Shown here one piece after another: positions 1-6,971 of a stretch of DNA of 13,796 bases. Made by a program: the position numbers and the translations under genes. The first letter of the stretch is position 1; the number at the start of each line of letters is the position of its first letter. This DNA comes from VBCK01 sp035511515 (lineage in GTDB: Bacteria > Pseudomonadota > Gammaproteobacteria > Burkholderiales > Burkholderiaceae_F). The stretch covers positions 1 to 13,796 of the forward strand of contig DATKFG010000099.1 in NCBI GenBank assembly GCA_035511515.1, given 5' to 3'. The notes beneath the pieces were generated by a model. That model ran no database searches, was not told the DNA's origin, and worked only from the letters and a program-made list of their open reading frames with translations.

Positions 1-43
1 CCTCCCCTCGCCCGCGCAGCGGGAGAGGGGACGGGGGTGAGGG
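1..43. repeat. REP-like palindromic repeat
   Basis: The left edge of the window holds an imperfect hairpin. Bases 4-15 pair with 19-30 around the loop GCA, with a single mismatch (10 against 24). It is followed by a G-rich tail ending in GGGTGAGGGC. C-rich arm, short loop, G-rich arm and GGGTGAGGG tail match, from memory, a very common dispersed intergenic repeat of beta- and gammaproteobacteria. Only one full copy is in this window, so repetitiveness cannot be shown here. The apparent start codon of the next gene lies inside its tail. Confidence 0.6.
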
Positions 44-1116
44 CTGCCACAGCGACGGCAGATCTGAACTACCCCGCCGTGACCCCGCGCCGACTCGAAT
101 TCCCGCGCGACCTGGGCGCGCACTTTCCATACCGCACCGAATGGTGGTACCTGACCGGTCAGCTCGATGCGCCGCCCGGCTCGAGCCAGCCGGCCATCGG
201 CTTTCAGTTGACGTTCTTTCGCGTGCGCCCGCCGATCGACCCCGACAACCCGAGCCGGTTCGCCGCGCACCAGCTGGTGCTGGCCCATGCCGCCCTCGCC
301 GATCCGCGCCGGGGCGAGCTGCTACACGAGGAGCGCATCGCGCGGCTGGGCTTCGGCGTGGCGACGGCGTCGGACTCCGACACCGCGATCGAGGTCGATC
401 GCTGGCAGCTGGCGCGCGATCCGGCGCGCGGAACCTATCTGGGGCGGGTGCAGGGCGCGAGCTTTGCGCTGGAGCTGACGGCCACGCCCACGCAGCCGCT
501 TCTGCTGCAGGGCCTCGAGGGCTATTCGCGCAAAGGGCCCCCCGCCTCGGGTCTGGAGCCGGCGAGCCTGTACTACTCGGAGCCGCAGCTCGACCTGCAG
601 GCGCGCGTGCGCCTGCAGGGGGGCAACGCCGGCTGGCAGGCGCGCAGCGGCCGCGGATGGCTCGACCACGAGTGGACCAGCACCCTGCTTCCTGCCCAAG
701 CGGCCGGCTGGGACTGGGCTGGATGGAACCTGGACGACGGCTCCGCGCTGACGGTGTTCAGGATCCGAAGCGCGGCCGGCGCCGGCGCGGCGCTGTTCGC
801 CTATGCGTCGCTGCGCGCAGCCGGCGGGCGGGTGCAGACGTTTGCGCCGTCGCAGGTGCAGTTCGAACCGCTGCAGACCTGGACCTCTCCGCGTACGCGC
901 GTCGTTTACCCGGTCGCGCAGGCGATCCGGGTCGGGTCGCGCCGCTTCGAGACGCGCCCGCTGATGGCGGACCAGGAGCTCGATGCGCGCGCCTCCAGCG
1001 GCATCGTCTACTGGGAAGGCGCCAGCGCCCTGCTGGAAGGGGCGCGCGCGATCGGGCGCGGCTACCTGGAGCTGACCGGATACGCGGCCCCGCTGCCGGG
1101 CCTGCTCACGGGATGA
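37..1116 (+). CDS. Lipocalin-like / carotenoid 1,2-hydratase-type (CrtC/AttH family) protein
   Basis: The protein has 359 residues when read from the GTG at 37. It carries the family's hallmarks: TEWWY at residues 34-38, WLDHEW at 208-213, and GWDWAGWNLDDG from about 224, characteristic of the CrtC/AttH two-lipocalin fold. Members are usually exported and are often encoded beside a FtsX-like ABC exporter; a few are true carotenoid hydratases. Nothing here supports carotenoid synthesis, so an envelope or lipid-related role is a guess. No ATG lies before the conserved part. The frame is open back to base 1 and the GTG version has no signal peptide, so the gene may start outside the window, or its N-terminus may have been altered by the REP-like repeat. 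The 3' end overlaps the convergent bkdB by 11 bp. The family call is firm; the start and the exact function are not. Confidence 0.85.
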   Translation: MRAATATADLNYPAVTPRRLEFPRDLGAHFPYRTEWWYLTGQLDAPPGSSQPAIGFQLTFFRVRPPIDPDNPSRFAAHQLVLAHAALADPRRGELLHEERIARLGFGVATASDSDTAIEVDRWQLARDPARGTYLGRVQGASFALELTATPTQPLLLQGLEGYSRKGPPASGLEPASLYYSEPQLDLQARVRLQGGNAGWQARSGRGWLDHEWTSTLLPAQAAGWDWAGWNLDDGSALTVFRIRSAAGAGAALFAYASLRAAGGRVQTFAPSQVQFEPLQTWTSPRTRVVYPVAQAIRVGSRRFETRPLMADQELDARASSGIVYWEGASALLEGARAIGRGYLELTGYAAPLPGLLTG

Positions 1117-2416
1117 ACAGCGTGGCCGGGTGCTGCAGCAGGCTTCGCACGTCCTGCACGAACGCGGCCGCATAGGCCCCGTCGACCACGCGATGATCGA
1201 ACGACGATGACAGGTTCATCAGCTGGCGCGCGGCCACGGTGCCTTCGACGATCACCGGCCGCACGGTGATCCGGTTGACGCCGACGATCGCCACTTCCGG
1301 ATGGTTGATCACGGGCGTGGAGACGATGCCACCCAGCCGGCCCAGGCTGGTGATCGTGATGGTCGAGCCCGACAGCTCTTCGCGCGTCGCCTTGCCGCTG
1401 CGCGCGGCCTGCGCCAGCCGCGCCACCTCGGCGGCGTTGCCCCACAGGTCGCGCGTGTGCGCATCGCGCAGCACCGGCACCATCAGGCCGGAATCGGTCT
1501 GGGTTGCGATGCCCACGTGCACCGCATCGAACTGCGTGAGCACGCCCGCCTGATCGTCGAAGCGCGCGTTGATCTGCGGATACTCGCGCACCGACTGCGC
1601 GATCGCCTGCACCAGGAACGGCAGCAGCGTCAGGTGCCCGCGCACCGCGGCCCACTTCCGGTTCAGCTGCGCGCGCAGCGCCTCCAGCTCGGTGACGTCG
1701 ACCTCCTCCACGTAGGTGTAGTGCGGAATGCGGCGCTTGGACTCCTGCATCCGCTGCGCGATCATCCGCCGCAGGCCGACGATCTTGATCTCGCGTGTGC
1801 CATGTGCGTGCGGTGCTGCGCGCGCGGCCGCCGGCGCCGCGCTGGTGCGCGCCGCATACGCTTCCAGATCGCTGCGCAGGATGCGCCCGGCCGGACCCGA
1901 AGCCGGCACCGCGGCCAGATCCACGCCCAGCTCCCAGGCGCGCGCGCGCACCGCGGGCGAAGCGATCGGGCGCTGGTGCGCGCCTGCCCCGGTCGAGGCG
2001 CGCTGCGGCGCCGCGGCCAGCCCCGCTTGCGCTGGCGGCACAATCGCAGGCGCCTTCGGCTGCGCAGTCGCCGGAACCTGCGTAGCCCGCGCAGCCGGCT
2101 GCGGGGCGGGCGGGCCCTGCGTAGCCCGCGCAGCCGGCTGGGCGGGCGGGCCCTGAGTAGCCCGCGCAGCGGGCGAAGCAGGGTCGATCCGGATCAGCTC
2201 GGAGCCGACCGCCAGCACCTGTCCGACCTCGCCACCCAGCCCCACCACCTGGCCGGCCACGGGCGAAGGAATTTCGACCGTCGCCTTGTCGGTCATCACA
2301 TCGGCCAGCGCCTGGTCCTCGGCGATCGTGTCGCCGGGCTTCACATGCCAGGCCACCAGCTCGACCTGCGCGATGCCTTCGCCGATGTCCGGCACCTTGA
2401 CCACGTGCACACCCAT
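1106..2416 (-). CDS. bkdB: Branched-chain 2-oxoacid dehydrogenase E2 (dihydrolipoamide acyltransferase)
   Basis: This is the 436-residue E2 core of the branched-chain 2-oxoacid dehydrogenase. It takes the acyl group from E1 on a swinging lipoyl arm and passes it to CoA. The lipoyl domain spans about residues 1-80, with the lipoylated lysine K44 in TDKATVE. An Ala/Pro-rich linker with three near-identical repeats covers about 82-116. The peripheral subunit-binding domain is at about 149-187 (RPIASPAVRARA). The catalytic domain is at about 207-436, with DHRVVDG at 407-413 (H408, D412). I chose the ATG at 2416 because the lipoyl domain begins there, a GGAG lies 8 nt upstream, and bkdA2 ends 2 nt before it; the in-frame extension to 2554 overlaps bkdA2. 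It is the last gene of its operon in this window, with no lpdV after it. Other acyltransferase E2s are possible by fold, but the neighbours settle the substrate class. Confidence 0.95.
   Translation of the reverse strand: MGVHVVKVPDIGEGIAQVELVAWHVKPGDTIAEDQALADVMTDKATVEIPSPVAGQVVGLGGEVGQVLAVGSELIRIDPASPAARATQGPPAQPAARATQGPPAPQPAARATQVPATAQPKAPAIVPPAQAGLAAAPQRASTGAGAHQRPIASPAVRARAWELGVDLAAVPASGPAGRILRSDLEAYAARTSAAPAAARAAPHAHGTREIKIVGLRRMIAQRMQESKRRIPHYTYVEEVDVTELEALRAQLNRKWAAVRGHLTLLPFLVQAIAQSVREYPQINARFDDQAGVLTQFDAVHVGIATQTDSGLMVPVLRDAHTRDLWGNAAEVARLAQAARSGKATREELSGSTITITSLGRLGGIVSTPVINHPEVAIVGVNRITVRPVIVEGTVAARQLMNLSSSFDHRVVDGAYAAAFVQDVRSLLQHPATLFIP
2069..2173 (-). repeat. Three tandem repeats coding the BkdB linker
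   Basis: Three near-identical units encode PAARATQ-type segments at BkdB residues 82-93, 94-106 and 107-116. Unit spacing is 36 and then 39 bp. On the plus strand each unit contains TAGCCCGCGCAGC. The copy at 2161-2173 reads CCCGCGCAGCGGG, the same 13 bases as the core of the REP-like repeat at 11-23. The repeats keep the frame and lengthen a flexible interdomain linker. Confidence 0.8.
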
Positions 2417-2418
2417 TG

Positions 2419-3432
2419 TCACGTCTCCATCGCGCGCCGGAACGCCGCTGCCACGCGCGCCGGTCCCGGAAAATAGGCCCACTCCAGCCCGTGCGGGTAC
2501 GGCGTATCCCAGCCGGTGACGCGTTCGATCGGCGCTTCCAGCTGGTAGAAGCAATGCTCCTGTACCAACGCCGCCAGCTCAGCGCCGAAGCCGCTGGTGC
2601 GGGTGGCCTCGTGCACGATCACGCAGCGCCCGGTCTTCGTGACCGACTGGACGATGCTCTGCAAGTCCAGCGGCCACAGGGTGCGCAGGTCGATGATCTC
2701 CGCATCGATGCCGCTTTCCTGCGCGGCCGCCTCGCTCACGTACACCATCGTGCCGTAGGCCAGCACCGTGAGCTCGTTGCCGGGGCGAAACACCGCCGCC
2801 GACGTCAGTGGCACCGTGTAGTGGCCCTGCGGCACTTCGCTGGAAGCGCGCTGCGACCAGGGCACCACCGGCCGGTCGTGGTGGCCGTCGAACGGTCCGT
2901 TGTACAACCGCTTGGGCTCCAGGAAAATCACCGGGTCGTCGCACTCGATCGACGCGATCAGCAGGCCCTTGGCGTCGTACGGATTGCTTGGAATCACGGT
3001 GCGCAGCCCGCACACGTGCGTGAACAGCACCTCCGGACTCTGGCTGTGCGTCTGGCCGCCGTAAATGCCGCCGCCGCACGGCATCCGGATCGTGAGCGGG
3101 GCGCTGAAGTCGCCCGCGGAGCGGTAGCGCAGGCGGGCCGCCTCGGACACGATCTGGTCGTAGGCGGGATAGAAATAGTCGGCGAACTGGACCTCGACCA
3201 CGGGCCTTAGCCCATAGGCGGCCATCCCGATGGCCGATCCGACGATGCCGCCCTCCGAAATGGGCGCATCGAAAACGCGGGTGCGTCCGTACTTGGCCTG
3301 CAGGCCCTCGGTGCAGCGGAACACGCCGCCGAAGTAGCCCACGTCCTGGCCGTAGATCACGACGTTGCCGTCGCGCTCCAGCATCACGTCCATGGCCGAG
3401 CGCAGCGCTTGCACCATCGTCATGGTGGCCAT
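2419..3432 (-). CDS. bkdA2: Branched-chain 2-oxoacid dehydrogenase E1 beta subunit
   Basis: This 337-residue protein is the beta chain of the thiamine-diphosphate-dependent E1. With BkdA1 it decarboxylates the 2-oxoacids from valine, leucine and isoleucine and acylates the lipoyl group of E2. The pyrimidine-binding half has FDAPISEGGIVG at about 54-65, with E60 as the expected thiamine-activating glutamate, then VQFADYFYPAYDQI at 81-94 and THSQSPE at 128-134 with H129. The C-terminal transketolase domain contains EATRTSGFGAEL. Length is typical of the family. The ATG at 3432 is 3 nt after the bkdA1 stop and preceded by a G-rich stretch; an ATG at 3423 is a possible alternative. It sits between bkdA1 and bkdB in one operon and must be made in step with both. 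Confidence 0.95.
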   Translation of the reverse strand: MATMTMVQALRSAMDVMLERDGNVVIYGQDVGYFGGVFRCTEGLQAKYGRTRVFDAPISEGGIVGSAIGMAAYGLRPVVEVQFADYFYPAYDQIVSEAARLRYRSAGDFSAPLTIRMPCGGGIYGGQTHSQSPEVLFTHVCGLRTVIPSNPYDAKGLLIASIECDDPVIFLEPKRLYNGPFDGHHDRPVVPWSQRASSEVPQGHYTVPLTSAAVFRPGNELTVLAYGTMVYVSEAAAQESGIDAEIIDLRTLWPLDLQSIVQSVTKTGRCVIVHEATRTSGFGAELAALVQEHCFYQLEAPIERVTGWDTPYPHGLEWAYFPGPARVAAAFRRAMET

Positions 3433-3435
3433 CGT

Positions 3436-4668
3436 CTACCCACCCGCCTGTCTGAGCTGGTCGCGCAGATGCGGCGGCATCTCCTGGTAGACGTCCTCGA
3501 ACATCGTCGCCAGCGGCGGCACGTGGCCGTCCAGCAGCGTGCCGTGGCGCTCGGCCTCCTTGAACGCCTCGCCCACCTGCGCCTCGAGCTGCGCGCGCGC
3601 CGCCTCGTGCTCGGCTTCCGACCAGGCGCCAATGCGCATCAGGTGGCGCTTGAGCCGCGCGATCGGATCGCCCAGCGGAAAATGCTGCCAGTCGTCGGCC
3701 GGGCGGTAGCGCGACGGATCATCGGAGGTCGAGTGCGCACCCGCGCGGTAGGTGACCCACTCGATCAGCGTCGGCCCCAGGTTGGCGCGCGCCCGCTCGG
3801 CGGCCCAGCGCGACGCCGCGTACACGGCCAGGAAGTCGTTGCCGTCGACCCGCAGCGACGCGATGCCGCAGCCCACGCCGCGCGCGGCGAACGTGGTCGC
3901 CTCGCCGCCGGCGATCGCCTGGAAGGTCGAAATCGCCCATTGGTTGTTGACCACGTTCAGGATCACCGGGGCGCGGTACACGTGGGCGAAGGTGAGCGCG
4001 TTGTGGAAGTCGGCCTCGGCGGTGGAGCCGTCGCCGATCCAGCCCGATGCGATCCGGCTGTCGCCGCGGATCGCCGAGGCCATGGCCCAGCCCACGGCCT
4101 GGATGAACTGCGTGGCCACGTTGCCCGAGATCGAGAAGAAACCGGCGCGCTTGTACGAATACATCACCGGCAGCTGGCGCCCCTTGAGCGGATCGCGCTC
4201 GTTCGACATCAGCTGGCAGATCATCTCGACCATCGGGACGTCGTCACGCGCCAGCAGCAGTCCCTGCTGGCGGTAGGTCGGAAAGCACATGTCGCCGCTT
4301 TGCAGCGCCATCGAATGCGCCACCGCGATCGCCTCCTCGCCCAGGCACTGCATGTAAAAGGAAATCTTCTTCTGGCGCTGCGCGATCAGCATCCGCGCAT
4401 CGAAAGCGCGCGTCTTGAGCATCGCGCGCAGGCCGTTGCGCAGGCGGTCGGCGTCGATCGCCGGCGCCCACGGGCCCACCGCGCGGCCTTCCTCGTCCAG
4501 CACCCGCACCAGCGCGTACGCCAGCTCGGCGGTGTCGATCGCCGAGGCATCGACCGCTGGTCGCCGCACCGCACCGGGCGGCGAAGCGCGCAGGTACGAG
4601 AAATCGGTCGCGTGGCCGGGCCGGCCGCTCGGCTCGGGCACGTTCAGCCGCAGCGGCCCCTCGTTCAT
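3436..4668 (-). CDS. bkdA1: Branched-chain 2-oxoacid dehydrogenase E1 alpha subunit
   Basis: The 410-residue alpha chain of E1 closely follows the Pseudomonas BkdA1 sequence as I remember it, including an identical length when started at the ATG at 4668 (MNEGPLRLNVPEP). The thiamine diphosphate motif runs from GDG at 212-214 to NN at 241-242. The conserved loop AGAHSTSDDPSRYRPADD at about 309-326 corresponds to the phosphorylation loop of mammalian E1 alpha. The RQKK and SNERDPLKGRQLP segments are typical of the branched-chain rather than the pyruvate enzyme. An in-frame extension to 4710 is rejected because it runs into the upstream gene and lacks homology. The start overlaps the stop of the upstream short gene in an ATGA, and no strong ribosome binding site is close (AGGA 12 nt away), so translational coupling is likely. 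Confidence 0.95.
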   Translation of the reverse strand: MNEGPLRLNVPEPSGRPGHATDFSYLRASPPGAVRRPAVDASAIDTAELAYALVRVLDEEGRAVGPWAPAIDADRLRNGLRAMLKTRAFDARMLIAQRQKKISFYMQCLGEEAIAVAHSMALQSGDMCFPTYRQQGLLLARDDVPMVEMICQLMSNERDPLKGRQLPVMYSYKRAGFFSISGNVATQFIQAVGWAMASAIRGDSRIASGWIGDGSTAEADFHNALTFAHVYRAPVILNVVNNQWAISTFQAIAGGEATTFAARGVGCGIASLRVDGNDFLAVYAASRWAAERARANLGPTLIEWVTYRAGAHSTSDDPSRYRPADDWQHFPLGDPIARLKRHLMRIGAWSEAEHEAARAQLEAQVGEAFKEAERHGTLLDGHVPPLATMFEDVYQEMPPHLRDQLRQAGG

Positions 4669-5012
4669 CCGCGCACGCCGATCCTGCGCAGCAGCTGCAT
4701 CAGGTGCCAATCGGCGATCACGCGCGCGTTGCGCAGCGTGCCGTCGCGCACGCGCACCAGCGGCGTCACGTCGAACGCCTCGAACTCGGGGTACACCGAA
4801 ACGCGGTCGCCGTCCTGCAGCAGCCGCTCGAAGCCGACCGATTCGCCATTGACGAGCACCAGCTCGACCTCGGTGTGCGGCACGCCGAGCGACTCGATCA
4901 CCTGCTTCACGGTAGTCGGGCGCGCGCCCCAGCAGGAAAACTCCCGGCCGCGCAGCTCGGGGGCGAGAAAATCGTTCAGCTCCTGGTAGAACCGAAACCT
5001 CGCCGTCGCCAT
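4665..5012 (-). CDS. Truncated Mut7-C-type protein: ubiquitin-like domain only
   Basis: This 115-residue protein starts at the ATG at 5012, preceded by GAGG at a good distance. Residues 1-90 look like the ubiquitin-fold domain that precedes the Mut7-C RNase domain: RFRFYQELNDFL at 5-16, LGVPHTEVELVLVNGESV at 42-59, and DGDRVSVYP at 67-75 followed by the VTPLVRVR linker. Residues 93-113 (LRNARVIADWHLMQLLRRIG) resemble the first strand and helix of the Mut7-C PIN-like domain, including a candidate first acidic residue D101. The protein then stops, about 120-140 residues short of the usual full length. No remainder follows, because the stop codon overlaps the bkdA1 start. It lacks the C-terminal Gly-Gly of a working MoaD/ThiS sulfur carrier. 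It may be a stable small protein or a deletion remnant serving as a leader cistron for bkd. The family call is from recalled consensus. Confidence 0.75.
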   Translation of the reverse strand: MATARFRFYQELNDFLAPELRGREFSCWGARPTTVKQVIESLGVPHTEVELVLVNGESVGFERLLQDGDRVSVYPEFEAFDVTPLVRVRDGTLRNARVIADWHLMQLLRRIGVRG

Positions 5013-5293
5013 TGCCTCATCGATCCGGTGCGCGCAGTTGCCGAGACCGCGCAGTTTGCTCCCGGCGAGCTCGAAGCGCCAGACACTAAGCAACAGAAAG
5101 CAACTGAGGCGATGCAACTGATTCGAAGAACCGCAGTCGAAGCTCCGGACTCGGAGGAAAGGCAGCACCACGGACCGCCGCGGCCGGGTGGCGGCCCGCG
5201 CGCCGCGCGGGGCTTCGTGTCACCCGGGCCGCCGCTCGGGCGTTATCTTATCGTGTGGGCGTAGCATCAGCCGTCGCGGCCGCTTAAGACGAC
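5013..5293. other. Divergent intergenic region bkd operon / pcm
   Basis: This 281-bp spacer must hold the promoters of both the bkd operon (leftward) and pcm (rightward). The half next to bkd is less GC-rich and contains a short GCAACTG repeat cluster at 5090-5120. The centre (about 5175-5240) is extremely GC-rich with many CG-only runs. Near pcm, TTATCTTATC at about 5244-5253 is a possible -10-like element, but I see no convincing -35. No gene, tRNA or clear terminator is visible. Confidence 0.5.
5090..5120. promoter_or_regulatory. Phased GCAAC(TG) repeats upstream of the bkd operon
   Basis: GCAAC at 5090-5094, GCAACTG at 5100-5106 and GCAACTG at 5114-5120 lie in the same orientation, 10 and 14 bp apart. 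They are 78-108 bp upstream of the first gene of the bkd operon. Roughly helical spacing of repeated half-sites is what a multimeric regulator such as an Lrp-type BkdR would bind, but no regulator gene is present and the link is inference. Confidence 0.3.
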
Positions 5294-5968
5294 ATGAGTG
5301 AATTGGACTTCGCTGCATTGCGGCGACAAATGGTCGCGCAGATCGCCGCCCAGACGATCTTCCTGACCGCGCGCCTGGGCAAGGCATCGCTGGACCGGCG
5401 CGTGCTGGACGTGCTCGGACAGGTTCCTCGCCACGAATTCGTGCGCATGGAGCTGCAGCCGCTGGCCTACGCCGACATGCCGCTGCCGAGCGGCTATGAC
5501 AAGACCATTTCGCAGCCGTTCATCGTCGCCCTGATGACCGATCTGCTGAATCTGCAATCGACCGACACCGTGCTGGAGATCGGCACCGGCCTGGGCTACC
5601 AGGCGGCCATCCTGGCCAAGCTGGCCCACAGCGTCTACAGCATCGAACTCATCGAGGAGCTGGCGCTGGATGCGCGGCAGCGGCTGGCGCGCCAGGGCTA
5701 CACCAACGTCGAAGTGCGGATCGCGGATGGCCGGGGCGGCTGGCCCGAGCAGGCACCGTTCGACAAGATCATCGTCACCGCGGCGCCCGACCTGGTGCCG
5801 GCCACGCTGCTGTACCAGCTCAAGCCGGGCGGCAAGATGGTGATCCCGGCCGGACTGCCCGATTCGCAGCAGCTGCTGCTGGTCGACAAGTCGGACAACG
5901 GCATGGCCTCGACCAAGGAGATCCTGCCGGTGCGCTTCTCGCTGCTGGAAGACACCGAGGAAAACTGA
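5294..5968 (+). CDS. pcm: Protein-L-isoaspartate O-methyltransferase
   Basis: This 224-residue SAM-dependent methyltransferase repairs proteins by methylating isoaspartyl residues that arise from aged Asp and Asn. TISQPFIVALMTDLL at 71-85 is the family's substrate-side signature. Motif I, VLEIGTGLGYQAAILA, is at 93-108, IIVTAAP at 159-165, LKPGGKMVIP at 177-186, and the C-terminal ILPVRFSLLE is typical. Length is normal. The residues before TISQPF read SGYDK where GYGQ is usual, a mild deviation. The ATG at 5294 starts directly at the conserved N-terminus; no strong Shine-Dalgarno is visible. In many gammaproteobacteria pcm sits near surE and rpoS, but here it is divergent from bkd and converges on the DUF2950 gene. 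Cytoplasmic. Confidence 0.93.
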   Translation: MSELDFAALRRQMVAQIAAQTIFLTARLGKASLDRRVLDVLGQVPRHEFVRMELQPLAYADMPLPSGYDKTISQPFIVALMTDLLNLQSTDTVLEIGTGLGYQAAILAKLAHSVYSIELIEELALDARQRLARQGYTNVEVRIADGRGGWPEQAPFDKIIVTAAPDLVPATLLYQLKPGGKMVIPAGLPDSQQLLLVDKSDNGMASTKEILPVRFSLLEDTEEN

Positions 5969-5999
5969 CGGCATTGGCGCCGGCATCGGCGCGTGCGGG

Positions 6000-6971
6000 C
6001 TAGGGTGCGTTCCAGCTCGAATCCGGATCGAACTCGGTGATCGCGCGCGCGGCCTGCTGCGTTTGCGGCCCCAGGTTCTTCTCGAAGACGACGCCTTCCT
6101 GGTTGACCATGAACGTCATGATCCCGGAGTCGCCCCACCGCGCGGGGTACGCCACCAGGGCGAAGCCGGCCGTCATGTGGCCGTTCACGATGTAGTCCTT
6201 GGCGCCGCCCGGCGCGTGCGCGCCCTGGCGGGTCAGGATCCGGTACAGGTAGCCGTGATAGGGCGAGTGATACAGCGTGGGCTGGTCGCCTTCGTAGCCC
6301 TCGGCCTGGGCGCTGGCGATCAGCGGTCCGAGCGGACTTTGCGCCTCGCCGGCCGCCGGCTCCCAGTAAAGGCCGTCGTGCGTTCCGGGCTCGCTATGGA
6401 ATCTGCGGGCGTACTCGTGTGCTGCGCCGCCGGGCCGGCTCTGGCTCGCGTACTCCCTTTGCGCCGCCACGTAGGCCCGGCACACTTCGATCACGCTGAG
6501 CTCATTGCGCCCGACGCGCCGGTCGATGATCTTCTGCACGCTGGCCGTGGTGTCGAAGTGCCAGCGGTCGGCCTGCTTGACGATCGGAATCGGCAGCGAC
6601 CAATGCTCCGAGCCCACCACCAGCGTTGCGGCGGCTCCACCCTCCACGTCGATCCGGTGCGCCGTGTCGTACGCCTTCACGAAGCGCGTGCGGCTCTCCT
6701 GGTCGGCGACCTTGTCTCCGGAGTGGACGAGCTTTTCTCCTTCGGGTCCCAGAATGCGGATGGTCTCGTTCTGGTCGTTGCTCCGCACCGCCGCAACGAG
6801 TGCATCGGCCGCCTGCTGGGCCGTCGCGAATTGCCGCTGCGCGGGCTCGCCCGCCATGCCCGTGCGAACAACGGCGACGCTCACGCAGGCCGCGGCGATG
6901 CCCGTACCGAGGACCAGCCACCTGCGGCGCAAACGCAGGTGCGTGGGCGCGGGCGTGTGCGGCGATCTCAT
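6000..6971 (-). CDS. DUF2950 family exported protein
   Basis: The 323-residue protein matches the DUF2950 family as I recall it, with AYVAAQREYASQSR at about 183-196 and, after it, YHGYLYRILTRQG and the WGDSGIMTFMVNQEGVVFEKNLG block near the C-terminus. An arginine-rich start (LRRRW) followed by a hydrophobic segment at about 17-38 indicates a signal peptide or membrane anchor, so the domain is probably periplasmic. The ATG at 6971 overlaps the stop of the DUF3300 gene in an ATGA, which fixes the start; the frame stays open to 7958, but that stretch is a shadow of the DUF3300 gene. No function is established for the family. No catalytic motif stands out. Tight coupling to DUF3300 suggests both act together in the envelope. 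Confidence 0.88.
   Translation of the reverse strand: MRSPHTPAPTHLRLRRRWLVLGTGIAAACVSVAVVRTGMAGEPAQRQFATAQQAADALVAAVRSNDQNETIRILGPEGEKLVHSGDKVADQESRTRFVKAYDTAHRIDVEGGAAATLVVGSEHWSLPIPIVKQADRWHFDTTASVQKIIDRRVGRNELSVIEVCRAYVAAQREYASQSRPGGAAHEYARRFHSEPGTHDGLYWEPAAGEAQSPLGPLIASAQAEGYEGDQPTLYHSPYHGYLYRILTRQGAHAPGGAKDYIVNGHMTAGFALVAYPARWGDSGIMTFMVNQEGVVFEKNLGPQTQQAARAITEFDPDSSWNAP

Noticed and set aside
2069..2173. Tandem repeats as a possible CRISPR-like array
   Set aside because: Units are directly adjacent, without unique spacers, and are in frame as a protein linker.
1301..2476. Long plus-strand open frame antisense to bkdB
   Set aside because: Low-complexity Arg/His/Gln-rich translation typical of an antisense shadow in GC-rich DNA; bkdB on the other strand is unmistakable.
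2417..2554. Upstream extension of bkdB
   Set aside because: It would overlap the end of bkdA2 and adds no homology before the lipoyl domain.
3409..4989. Long plus-strand open frame antisense to bkdA1
   Set aside because: No family motifs, and the opposite strand carries a full-length, conserved E1 alpha.
5969..5999. Repeated GGCAT-GGCGC units between pcm and the DUF2950 gene as a terminator
   Set aside because: They are short direct repeats, not an inverted repeat, and no T-run follows.
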